Origin: Porites lobata
Lineage: Eukaryota > Cnidaria > Anthozoa > Scleractinia > Poritidae
Direction: 5' to 3'
DNA: 64,000 bases
NCBI GenBank assembly: GCA_942486035.1
Contig: CALNXK010000030.1
Span: forward strand, 183,501-247,500
Each line of letters opens with the position of its first letter. Positions within the stretch are counted from its first letter, which is position 1. Shown here piece after piece: positions 10,325 through 22,879 of this stretch. The position numbers and the translations under genes are program-made. The notes beneath the pieces are model-generated. The model was not told the DNA's origin and did not search any database. It was given only the letters and a program-made list of their open reading frames with translations.

Positions 10325-12540
10325 AGGATATTCCAACTCAGCGAAAATGGGAGACAGATGCTCCCTAAACTACGACATAATACATAATATTTATATAAAG
10401 TTAATAACCTCTGCCCATTGGCAGTGGTTTTCCATAACGGTTCTATACCAGATAACACTCTGAGAACACACAGAATGTAATGCTACTCCCTGGACTAATA
10501 CCTTAGTCTATGATAGATAGGACTTACTGTTTTTAACTAACTATTTTAAAAACACTAGATAACCTGGGATTTCCAACCCATCAAGCAAGGGAGATAGGAG
10601 CTCCCTGGACTAAATATTCAGTCTATCATAGTTATTACTTACTATTGATTAAAATTAGCTAATCTGGGATTCCAACCCAGAAAGCAAAGGAGACAGGAGC
10701 TCCCTGGACTGATACTTCAGTCAATAATAGATAAAACTTACGATTAAAACTACATAAACTGGGATTCCAACCCAGCAAGCAAGGGACACAAGAGCTCCCT
10801 GGACTGATACTTCAGTCAATAATAAATGAAACTTACTATTAACACTAGATAAACTGGGATTCCAACCCAGCAAGCAAGGAAGACAGGAGCTCCCTGGACT
10901 GATACTTGAGTCAATAATACATGAAAGTTACTATTAAAACTAGATAAACTGGGATTCCAACCCAGCAAGCAAGGGAGACAGGAGCTCCCTGGACTGATAC
11001 TTCAGTCAATAATAGATGAAACTTACCATTAAAACTAGATAAACTGGGATTCCAACCCAGCAAGCAAGGGAGACAGGAGCTCCCTGGACTGATACTTCAG
11101 TCAATAATACATGAAACTTACTATCAAAACTAGATAATCTGGGATTCCAACCCAGCAAACAAGGGAGACAGGAGCTCCCTGGACTGATACTTCAGTCAAT
11201 AATAGATAAAACGTAGTATTAAAACTAGATAAACTGGGATTCCAACCCAGCAAGCAAGGGAGACAGGAGTTCCCTAGACTGATACTTCAGTCAATAATAG
11301 ATAAAAGTTATTATTAAAACTAGATAAACTATGATTGCAACCCAGCAAGCAAGGAAGACAGGAGCTCCCTGGACTGATACTTCAGTCAATAATAGATGAA
11401 ACTTACCATTAAAACTAGATAAACTGGGAGAGACAGGAGCTCCCTGGACTGATACTTCAGTCAATAATAGATGAAACTTACTATTAAAACTAGATAATCT
11501 GGGATTCCAACCCAGCAAGCAAGGGAGACAGCAGCTCCCTGGACTGATACTTCAGTCAATAATAGATGAAAGTTATTATTAAAACTAGATAAACTGGGAT
11601 TCCAACCCAGCAAGCAAGGGAGACAGGAGCTCCCTGGGATTCCAACCCAGCAAGCAAGGGAGACAGGAGCTGGACTGATACTTCAGTCAATAATAGATGA
11701 AACTTACTATTAAAACTAGATAAACTGGGATTCCAACCCAGCAAGCAAGGGAGACAGGAGCTCCCTGGACTGATACTTCAGTCAATAATAGATGAAACTT
11801 ACTATTAAAACTAGATAAACTGGGATTCCAACCCAGCAAGCAAGGGAGACAGGAGCTCCCTGGACTGATACTTCAGTCAATAATAGATGAAACTTACTAT
11901 TAAAACTAGATAATCTGGGATTCCAACCCAGCAAGCAAGGGAGACAGCAGCTCCCTGGACTGATACTTCAGTCAATAATAGATCAAAGTTATTATTAAAA
12001 CTAGATAAACTGGGATTCCAACCCAGCAAGCAAGGGAGACAGCAGCTCCCTGGACTGATACTTCAGTCAATAATAGATGAAACTTACTATTAAAACTAGA
12101 TAAACTGGGATTCCAACCCAGCAAGCAAGGGAGACAGCAGCTCCCTGGACTGATACTTCAGTCAATAATAGATGAAACTTACTATTAAAACTAGATAAAC
12201 TGGGATTCCAACCCAGCAAGCAAGGGAGACAGCAGCTCCCTGGACTGATACTTCAGTCAATAATAGATGAAACTTACTATTAAAACTAGATAAACTGGGA
12301 TTCCAACCCAGCAAGCAAGGGAGACAGGAGCTCCCTGGACTGATACTTCAGTCAATAATAGATGAAACTTACTATTAAAACTAGATAAACTGGGATTCCA
12401 ACCCAGCAAGCAAGGGAGACAGCAGCTCCCTGGACTGATACTTCAGTCAATAATAGATAAAACTTACTATTAAAACTAGATAAACTGGGATTCCAACGCA
12501 GCAAGCAAGATAAATAATACCTGGAGTGATACTACAGTCT
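10325..12540. repeat. 95-bp satellite array, block 1
   Basis: Tandem monomers with a measured spacing of 95 bp (for example ctggga at 12010 and 12105). Bases 10325-10560 hold strongly diverged edge units; about 21 regular units run from 10564. Each unit carries CTGGG-7nt-CCCAG, GGGAG-7nt-CTCCC and ACTGA-4nt-TCAGT hairpins in that order. There are no spacers, so this is a satellite and not a CRISPR array. Open frames inside are frame artefacts. Confidence 0.95.
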
Positions 12541-13316
12541 ATTATGCATGTAGTTGAACCTTTAATACCCTAATTCTAGAACTAAATGAAGTGCATTACA
12601 TCTTAGCTTTAATTATTATTTATAGTATTATACGGTTGGAGCAGCAGCAATTCTTTCAATAAATTTAATAGCAGCCGTAAGTAGAAAAAGGGGATTCCAA
12701 AAACAAAGTTGGCCTATTGTTGCCAATACAGTGGCCTCAAGCCAGGTGGAGGGTTTCGTGCGTTCCACAGGGTGCTTGTCTACTTACGCGGTGAGAGTGG
12801 TACTGAGCCATCAGTTACACCGAGGTCTGGGTGGTTGCCTCTGACCGACAGGTGATGTATTGGGCGCCTGATAAGAAAACGGCCGTTGCACTCAAGTGCT
12901 TATCAACTCATTCTGCAGTGGTGCAGAGCTTTACGAGTGATACTGCACGGGCCGTAGCGGTGTACCGCTCATCGGGTCATGCCATATCTCAGCTTCTGTC
13001 ACGAAACAAGTCTGTTGTAAGCGCTCATGCCCAGGTGTCCCGGTCTGGACGCAAGCGGAGGTCCCCCAATTTATATGGCCGTTGCACTCACGTGCGTCTC
13101 GGATACTGCACAGGCCATACACCCTTTTCTTTAGGTCATGCCATATCTCAGCTTCTGTAACAAAACAGGTTTTTTCAAGCCTTTGAATTTTTTTTTGTTG
13201 TTGTTTAAATAAAAAAAATCTCAGTTATTTTAGGTATAATTTCAGATTTTCTTGGAAAGAGTTGTTGCTCTAAGAAGATTATCACTGATTTTCATAGCAA
13301 TATGCACTTAGGGCAA
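12541..13316. repeat. Non-satellite insert of the higher-order repeat, copy 1
   Basis: About 0.78 kb of unrelated sequence between satellite blocks, repeated almost unchanged at 14516-15291 (offset 1,975 bp). It contains an internal duplication: a block from ggccgttgcactca to ggtcatgccatatctcagc occurs near 12882-13010 and again near 13077-13155. A 109-codon open frame (12831-13160, plus) has a propeller-like stretch, VMYWAPDKKTAVALKCL, but I cannot assign it. Not called as a gene. Confidence 0.8.
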
Positions 13317-14515
13317 CTGGGATTCCAGCCCAGCAACCAAGGGAGACAGGAGCTCCCGGACTGATACTTCAGTCAATATTAGGTGAAACTTACTATTAAA
13401 ACTAGATAAACTGGGATTCCAACCCAGCAAGAAGGGGAGACAGGAGCTCCCTGGACTGATACTTCAGTCAATAATAGATAAAACTTATTATTAAAACTAG
13501 ATAAACTGGGATTCCAACCCAGCAAGCAAGGGAGACAGGAGCTCCCTGGACTGATACTTCAGTCAATAATAGATAAAACTTACTATCAAAACTAGATGAA
13601 CTGGGATTCCAACCCAGCAAGCAAGGGAGACAGGAGCTCTCTGTACTGATACTTCAGTCAATAATAGATGAAACTTACTATTAAAACTAGATAAACTGGG
13701 ATTCCAACCCAGCATGCAAGGGAGACAGGAGCTCCCTGGACTGATACTTCAGTCAATAATAGATGAAACTTACTATTAAAACTAGATAAACTGGGATTCC
13801 AACCCAGCAAGAAGGGGAGACAGGAGCTCCCTGGACTGATACTTCAGTCAATAATAGATAAAACTTATTATTAAAACTAGATAAACTGGGATTCCAACCC
13901 AGCAAGCAAGGGAGACAGGAGCTCCCTGGACTGATACTTCAGTCAATAATAGATAAAACTTACTATCAAAACTAGATAAACTGGGATTCCAACCCAGCAA
14001 GCAAGGGAGACAGGAGCTCTCTGTACTGATACTTCAGTCAATAATAGATGAAACTTACTATTAAAACTAGATAAACTGGGATTCCAACCCAGCATGCAAG
14101 GGAGACAGGAGCTCTCTGTACTGATACTTCAGTCAATAATAGATGAAACTTACTATTAAAACTAGATAAACTGGGATTCCAACCCAGCATGCAAGGGAGA
14201 CAGGAGCTCCCTGGACTGATACTTCAGTCAATAATAGATAAAACTTACTATTAAAACTAGATGAACTGGGATTCCAACCCAGCAAGCAAGGGAGACAGGA
14301 GCTCCCTGGACTGATACTTCAGTCAATAATAGATGAAACTTACGATTAAAACTAGATAAACTGGGATTCCAACCCAGGAAGCAAGGGAGACAGCAGCTCC
14401 CTGGACTGATACTTCAGTCAATAATAGATAAAACATACTATTAAAACTAGATAAACTGGGATTCCAACGCAGCAAGCAAGATAAATAATACCTGGAGTGA
14501 TACTACAGTCTATTA
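13317..14515. repeat. 95-bp satellite array, block 2
   Basis: About 12-13 monomers, same orientation as block 1. With the preceding insert it forms the 1,975-bp higher-order unit. Confidence 0.95.
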
Positions 14516-15291
14516 TGCATGTAGTTGAACCTTTAATACCCTAATTCTAGAACTAAATGAAGTGCATTACATCTTAGCTTTAATTATTATTTATAGTATT
14601 ATACGGTTGGAGCAGCAGCAATTCTTTCAATAAATTTAATAGCAGCCGTAAGTAGAAAAAGGGGATTCCAAAAACAAAGTTGGCCTATTGTTGCCAATAC
14701 AGTACGTGGCCTCAAGCCAGGTGGAGGGTTTCGTGCGTTCCACAGGGTGCTTGTCTACTTATGCGGTGAGAGTGGTACTGAGCCATCAGTTACACCGAGG
14801 TCTCGGTGGCTGCCTCTGACCGACAGGTGATGTATTGGGCACCTGATAAGAAAACGGCCGTTGCACTCAAGTGCTTATCAACTCATTCTGCAGTGGTGCA
14901 GAGCTTTACGAGTGATACTGCACGGGCCGTAGCGGTGTACCGCTCATCGGGTCATGCCATATCTCAGCTTCTGTCACGAAACAAGTCTGTTGTAAGCGCT
15001 CATGCCCAGGTGTCCCGGTCTGGACGCAAGCGGAGGTCCCCCAATTTAAATGGCCGTTGCACTCACGTGCGTCTCGGATACTGCACAGGCCATACACCCT
15101 TTTCTTTAGGTCATGCCATATCTCAGCTTCTGTAACGAAACAGGTTTTTTCAAGCCTTTGAATTTTTTTTTGTTGTTGTTTAAATAAAAAAAATCTCAGT
15201 TATTTTAGGTATAATTTCAGATTTTCTTGGAAAGAGTTGTTGCTCTAAGAAGATTATCACTGATTTTCATAGTAATATGCAGTTAGGGCAA
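14516..15291. repeat. Non-satellite insert of the higher-order repeat, copy 2
   Basis: Near-identical copy of 12541-13316. Visible differences are a few substitutions (for example tctgggtggtt to tctcggtggct near 14801-14811) and a 3-base insertion near 14703. Confidence 0.85.
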
Positions 15292-18200
15292 CTGGGATTC
15301 CAGCCCAGCAACCAAGGGAGACAGGAGCTCCCGGACTGATACTTCAGTCAATATTAGATGAAACTTACTATTAAAACTAGATAAACTGGAATTCCAACCC
15401 AACAAGAAGGGGAGACAAGAGCTCCCTGGACTGATACTTCAGTCAATAATAGATAAAACTTATTATTAAAACTAGACAAACTGGGATTCCAACCCAGCAA
15501 GTAAGGGAGACAGGAGCTCCCTGGACTGATACTTCAGTCAATAATAGATAAAACTTACTATCAAAACTAGATGAACTGGGATTCCAACCCAGCAAGCAAG
15601 GGAGACAAGAGCTCTCTGTACTGATACTTCAGTCAATAATAGATGAAACTTACCATTAAAAGTAGATAAACTAAGATTCCAACCCAGTAAGCAAGGAAGA
15701 CAGGAGCTCCCTGGACTGATTCTTCAGTCAATAATAGATGAAACTTACTATTAAAACTAGATAAACTGGGATTCCAACCCAGCAAGAAAGGGAGACAGGA
15801 GCTCCCGGACTGATACTTCAGTCAATAATAGATGAAACTTACTATTAAAACTAGATAAACTGGGATTCCAACCCAGCAAGCAAGGGAGACAGGAGCTCCC
15901 GGACTGATACTTCAGTCAATAATAGATGAAACTTACTATTAAAACTAGATAAACTGGGATTCCAACCCAGCAAGCAAGGGAGACAGGAGCTCCCTGGACT
16001 GATACTTCAGTCAATAATAGATGAAACTTACTATTAAAACTAGATAAACTGGGATTCCAACCCAGCAACCAAGGGAGACAGGAGCTCCCGGACTGATACT
16101 TCAGTCAATAATAGATAAAACTTACTTTTAAAACTAGATAAACTTGGATTCCAACCCAGCAAGCAAGGGAGACAGGAGCTCCCTGCACTGATATTTCAGT
16201 CAATAATAGATGAAACTGACCATTAAAACTAGATAAACTGGGATTCCAACCCAGCAAGCAAGGGAGACAGGAGCACCCTGCACCTATATTTCAGTCAATA
16301 ATAGATAAAACTTACTTTTAAAACTAGATAAACTTGGATTCCAACCCAGCAAGCAAGGGAGACAGGAGCTCCCGGACTGATACTTTAGTCAATAATAGAT
16401 GAAACTTACTTTTAAAACTAGAAAAACTGGGATTCCAACCCAGCAAGCAAGGCAGACAGGAGCTCCCTAGACTGATACTTTAATCGATAATAGATAAAAC
16501 TTAGTATTAAAACTAGATATACTGGGATTTCAACCCAGCATGCAAGGGAGACAGGAGCTCCCGGACTGATACTTCAGTCAGTAATAGATGAAACTTACCA
16601 TTAAAACTAGATAAACTGGGATTCCAACCCAGCAAGCAAGGGAGACAGGAGCTCCCTGCACTGATATTTCAGTCAATAATAGAGGAAACTGACTATTAAA
16701 ACTAGATAAACTGGGATTCCAACCCAGCAAGCAAGGCAGACAGGAGCTCCCTGGACTGATTCTTCAGTCAATAATAGAAGAAACTTACTGTTAAAACTAC
16801 ATAAACTGGGATTCCAACCCAGCAAGCACGGGAGACAGGAGCTCCCAGACTGATACTTCAGTCAATTATAGATAAAACTTACTTTTAAAACTAGATAAAC
16901 TGGGATTCCAACCCAGCAAGCAATGGAGACAGGAGCTCCCTGGACTGATACTTCAGTCAATAATAGATAAAACTTACTATTAAAACTAGATAGACTGGGA
17001 TTCCAACCCAGCAAGCAAGGGAGACAGGAGCTCCCTGGACTGATACTTCAGTCAATAATAGATAAAACTTACTATTAAAACTAGATAAACTGGGATTCCA
17101 ACCCAGCAAGCAAGGGAGACAGGAGCTCCCTAGACTGATACTTTAAACGATAATAGATAAAACTTAGTATTAAAAGTAGATAAACTGGGATTCCAACCCA
17201 GCAAGCAAGGGAGACAGGAGCTCCCTGGACTGATTCTTTAGTCAATAATAGATGAAACTTACTATTAAAACTAGATAAACTGGGATTCCAACCCAGCAAG
17301 CAAGGGAGACAGGAGCTCCCAGACTGATACTTAAGTCAATAATAGATAAAACTTACTTTTAAAACTAGATAAACTGGGATTCCAACCCCGCAATCAAGGG
17401 AGACATGAGCTCCCGGACTGATACTTCAGTCAGTAATAGATAATACTTACTTTTAAAACAAGATAAACTGGGATTCCAACCCAGCAAGCAAGGGAGACAG
17501 GAGCTCCCTGGACTGATACTGCAGTCAATAATAGATGAAACTTACTATTAATACTAGATAAACTGGGATTCCAACCCAGCAAGCAAGGGAGACAGGAGTT
17601 CCCTGGACTGATACTTCAGTCAATAATAGATGAAACTTACTATTAAAACTAGAGAAACTGGGATTCCAACCCAGCAAGCAAGGGAGACAGGAGCTCCCGG
17701 ACTGATACTTCAGTCAGTAATAGAAAAAACTTAGTTTTAAAACTAGATAAACTGGGATTCCAACCCAGCAAGCAAGGGAGACAGGAGCTCCCGGACTGAT
17801 ACTTCAGTCAATAATAGATAAAACTTACTTTTAAAACTAGATAAACTGGGATTCCAACCCAGCAAGCAAGGGAGACAGGAGCTCCCTGCACTGATATTTC
17901 AGTCAATAATAGATGTAACTGACTATTAAAACTAGATAAACTGGGATTCCAACCCAGCAAGCAAGGGAGACAGGAGCTCCCTGGACTGATACTTCAGTCA
18001 ATAATAGATAAAACTTACTATTAAAACTAGATAAACTGGGATTCCAACCCAGCAAGCAAGGGAGACAGGACCTCCCTGGACTGATACTTCCGTGAATAAT
18101 AGATAAAACTTACTATTAAAACTAGATGAACTGGGATTCCAAGCTAGCAAGCAAGGGAGACAAGAGCTCTCGGTACTGATACTTCAGTCAATAATAGATG

Positions 18201-21022
18201 AAAGTTACTATTAAAACTAGATATACTGGGATTCCAACTCAGCAAGCAAGGGAGACTGGAGCTCCCTGGACTGATTCTTCAGTCAATAATAGATGAAACT
18301 TACTTTTAAAACTAGATAAACTGGGATTCCAACCCAGCAAGCAAGGGAGACAGGAGCTCCCGGACTGATACTTCAGTCAATAATAGATAATACTTACTTT
18401 TAAAACTAGATAAACTGGGATTCCAACCCAGCAAGCAAGGGAGACAGGAGCTCCCTGGACTGATACTTCAGTCAATAATAGATGAAACTTACTATTAATA
18501 CTAGATAAACTGGGATTCCAACCCAGCAAGTAAGGGAGACAGGAGTTCCCTGGACTGATACTTCAGTCAATAATAGATGATAGTTACTATTAAAACTAGA
18601 TAAACTGAGATTCCAACCCAGCAAGCAAGGGAGACAGGAGCTCCCGGACTGATACTTCAGTCAGTAATAGATAAAACTTAGTTTTAAAACTAGATAAACT
18701 GGGATTCCAACCCAGCAAGCAAGGGAGACAGGAGCTCCGGGACTGATACTTCAGTCAATAATAGATAAAACTTACTTTTAAAACTAGATAAACTGGGATT
18801 CCAACCCAGCAAGCAAGGGAGATAGGAGCTCCTGGACTGATACTTCAGTCAATAATAGATAAAACTTACTATTAAAACTAGATAAACTGGGATTCCAACC
18901 CAGCAAGCAAGGGAGACAGGAGCTCCCTGGACTGATACTTCAGTCAATAATAGATAAAACTTACTATTAAAACTAGATAAACTGGGATTCCAACCCAGCA
19001 AGCAAGGGAGACAGGAGCTCCCTGGACTGATACTTCAGTCAATAATAGATAAAACTTACTATTAAAACTAGATAAACTGGGATTCCAACCCAGCAAGCAA
19101 GGGAGACAGGAGCTCCCGGACTGATACTTCAGTCAATAATAGATGAAACTTACTTTTAAAACTAGATAAACTGGGATTCGAACCCAGCAAGCAAGGGAGA
19201 CAGGAGCTCCCTAGACTGATACTTTAAACGATAATAGATAAAACTTAGTATTAAAACTAGATAAACTGGGATTGCAACCCAGCATGCAAGGGAGACAGGA
19301 GCTCCCAGACTGATACTTTAGTCAATAATAGATGAAACTTACCATTAAAAGTAGATAAACTGGGATTCCAACCCAGCAAGCAAGGGAGACAGGAGCCCCC
19401 TGGACTGATTCTTTAGTCAATAATAGATGAAACTTACTATTAAAACTAGATAAACTGGGATTCCAACCAAGCAAGCAAGGGAGACAGGAGCTCCCAGACT
19501 GATACTTTAGTCAATAATAGATAAAACTTACTTTTAAAACTAGATAAACTGGGATTCCAACGCCGCAATCAAGGGAGACATGAGCTCCCGGACTGATACT
19601 TCAGTCAGTAATAGATAAAACTTACTTTTAAAACTAGATAAACTGGGATTGCAACCCAGCAAGCAAGGGAGACAGGAGCTCCCTTACTGACACTTCAGTC
19701 AATAATAGATGAAACTTACTATTAAAACTAGATAAACTGGGATTGCAACCCAGCAAGCAAGGGAGACAGGAGCTCCCAGGACTGATACTTCAGTCAATAA
19801 TAGATGAAACTTACTATTAAAACTAGATAAATTGGGATTCCAACCCAGGAAGGAAAGGAGACAGGAGCTCCCGGACTGATACTTCAGTCAATGACAGATG
19901 AAACTTACTATTAAAACTAGATAAACTGGGATTGAAACCCAGCAGGCAAGGGAGACAGGAGCTCCCTGCACTGATATTTCAGTCAATAACAGATGAAACT
20001 TACTATTAAAACTAGATGAACTTTGATTCCAACCTAGCAAGCAAGGGAGACAAGAGCTCTCGGTACTGATACCTCTGTCAATAATAGATGAAAGTTACTA
20101 TTAAAACTAGATAAACTGGGATTCCAACCCAGCAAGCAAGGGAGACTGGAGCTCCTTGGACTGATACTTCAGTCTATAATAGATGAAACTTACTATTAAA
20201 ACTAGATAAACTGGGGTTCCAACCCAGGAAGCAAGGGAGACAGGAGCTCCCGGACTGATACTTCAGTCAATAATAGATGAAACTTACTATTAAAACTAGA
20301 TAAACTGGGATTCCAATCCAGCAAAAAGCAAGGGAGACAGGAGCTCCCTGGACTGATACTTCAGTCAATAATAGATGAAACGTAGTATTAAAACTAGATA
20401 AACTGGGATTCCAACCCTGCAAGCAAGGGAGACAAGAGCTCCCTGGACTGATACTTCAGTCAATAATAGATGAAACTTACTATAATTTTAAAACTAGATA
20501 AACTGGGATTCCAACCCAGTAAGCAAGGGAGACAGGAGCTCCCTGGACTGATACTTCAGTCAATAATAGATGAAACTTACTATGAAAACTAGATAAACTG
20601 GGATTGCAACCCAGCAAGCAAGGGATACAGGAGCTTCCGGACTGATACTTCAGTCAATAATAGATGAAACTTACTATTGAAACTAGATAAACTGGGATTC
20701 CAACCCAGCATGCAAGGGAGACAGGAGCTCCCTGGACTGATACTTCAGTCAATAATTGATGAAACTTACTATTAAAACTAGATAAACGGGGATTCCAGCC
20801 CAGCAAGCAAGGGAGAGAGGAGTTCCCTCGACTGATACTTCAGTCAATAATAGATGAAACTTACTAGTAAAACTAGATAATCTGGTATTCCAACCCAGGG
20901 AGCAAGGGAGTCAGGAGCTCTCTGGACTGATACTTCTGTCTATCGTAGTTATTACTTACTATTAAAATTAGATAAACTGGGATTCCAACCCAGTAAGCAA
21001 GGGAGACAGGAACTCCCTAGTC
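15292..21022. repeat. 95-bp satellite array, block 3 (largest)
   Basis: About 60 monomers. A common subtype has gctcccggactg instead of gctccctggactg, which shortens the unit by 2 bp. Others have tacttttaaaac in place of tactattaaaac, or gattgcaaccc. The last units carry the edge type, with tctatcgtagttattactta replacing the usual tcaataatagatgaaactta. The unit at 19171 has ggattcgaaccc. Confidence 0.95.
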
Positions 21023-21663
21023 TGAGAAGAAGAAGACCCAATTGCATTTGCCCGAAATCTGCTGTTAACTAGGACCAATGAGATATACCCTTAGAAAGTT
21101 TCCAGTTTTTAAGATATGAGAACTCCGTGATGTCTTTGCCTGATATCTGCTGTTAACTAGGGCCAATGGGATTTGCAGTCACAATCATTTCATTTGAGGA
21201 GAGAACTTTTTTCACTTGAATTTAATTTATTTTTAATTGCGTATAATTTCATTTAACATGGAAGAGACACTTCATGGATCTGTTAAATAAACTATTAATA
21301 GAATTATTACTATTATTATAATTGTTATTATTATTGTTATTATTACTGATATACCATTAGATGATTAGATACCATAAAAAGATAATAACTGTAGTTATTC
21401 AAATTGTATAGTTTACTTAGTAAACATAGATTTTAACCTTGAAATTATTTAAGTGCTTGACTCCCCACTGTTATATCTTTGCAGGTTATAACAAGGCTTT
21501 TGCTGGACGTTTTATCTATATCTAAGTGGAGACGTCGGAAATGAATTTATTGTATTTATAGTGTAACTTTACGATTTTGCGCAGTTGTTGTTACAGGGAA
21601 AATGCTGTTTGAGGGTTCAGTGAGAGTCGATTTGTCTTTATTGATATGATTTTTTATGTTTCG

Positions 21664-21707
21664 GCCCACTAAGAATATCTGCTGATGGTCAGATATTTTT
21701 AGTGGGC
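21664..21707 (+). other. Hairpin GCCCACTAA...TTAGTGGGC
   Basis: An 18-position stem with one G-T pair and an 8-nt loop (ctgatggt). It is conserved in the duplicate at 27552-27595. Could be a structured RNA, a terminator-like signal or a decayed inverted repeat. Confidence 0.5.
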
Positions 21708-22733
21708 GTTAAACTTCATTTCTTATGTATATCCCTTATCGGTGCAAATCAAAGTAGGTTGTATTAGTTCAATTTAAGTCTGTTGGTAACATCCTCTAAG
21801 CGCTTGTTTCTTTTTCTTTAGCTTTTTTATTTTCTAGATTGAATCTACCCGGTTATTTTTGTTCATCACGTGGGGAGGCGTTTTCTACGCTTCAGGTATA
21901 ATGGATATGTTTCTTTTCATTAATCCCCGGTTTTCTCCTTAGTCCTACATATCGAGCACCACGAGGAGCTCGAGGAGTTCGGATTGATATACTCTAGAAT
22001 AAGAGCACAACATCGCATGAGTAGTACCCAGCGTCATTTGCTAGTGAGAGAATAGAGAACAAAGAAGTGAACGACTGAAATGAACTCATTTATCCCTATA
22101 GCAAATGGGAGCCTGTAATATAAGTTTCTTGTACGTGCTTATTGCAAAAAGTTCGGTTAAACCCGAAAATGGTGTTGGGTTTGGCAGAAGTACCTGAATT
22201 TTTTATCATTGAGATTCTTTATATATATTTTGCTAACAGATATTTACTTTGGTTGTTATATTTACTGAGTTCAGGTTCCTTTTTTAAATTACACTTTTAT
22301 AGTTTACAAAGATTGGAAAATCGTCATCTGGTGAAACCTGTACTAGCTGATGAAAAAGCACCAACAATGAAAGGTACGTATCTCTTGAGAAGAATCGGAT
22401 AGTCCCAGTTTTTACAACCGGGTTCGAACAGGGGCAGTCCGAAGAATAGCGAGCTGTTAGACAGTAAATCACTTAATAACTAACCAACACGAAAAACAAG
22501 AGCACAAAATAACTATTACTCAAATTCTCCATTTCTACAGTCTACTGATAAACATTGCACTTTCTTCTGTTTTAGGACGTGTTTCTCAAGTTGGACATCA
22601 GAAGAAGTGCCTGCGTCTTACAATACGACTAAAGTGAAGCTGTAGCGATCAAGATGAAATACTTTAAAAACTTAATCTAATACTTTTTTTCCAGTAATAT
22701 AAAAGCTAAATAAAACTTTGTAGAATTCTGCTA

Positions 22734-22792
22734 CAGTAGCAGTCAACATTTTCGAAGGAGGACTTTCCTTCTTACGGAAATGACTGCTACTG
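22734..22792 (+). other. 59-nt pre-miRNA-sized hairpin
   Basis: A perfect 12-bp outer stem (CAGTAGCAGTCA with TGACTGCTACTG), then an almost continuous inner stem (CATTTTCG with CGGAAATG, AGGA with TCCT) and a small loop. An identical copy lies at 28589-28647. Expression is unknown. Confidence 0.45.
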
Positions 22793-22879
22793 GGCAACAA
22801 TAGCCTTTTTTTTGTTCTGAAATTATTAAGGATAGGTTTATTCGAAATATTTTTAATGTTGATCGTGAAATATGATGGG

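Noticed and set aside
11291..17299. Minus-strand open frames reading MLGWNPSLSSFNSKFHLL and similar
   Set aside because: They are the satellite monomer read in one frame; 95 is not a multiple of three, so they break at unit boundaries.
10564..21022. CRISPR array
   Set aside because: Direct repeats are contiguous with no unique spacers, the unit is 95 bp, and the setting is eukaryotic. It is a satellite.
15292..21022. A cluster of tRNA genes on the minus strand of the satellite
   Set aside because: No acceptor stem pairs, the A-box is absent, and the invariant T-loop C is changed in nearly all units.
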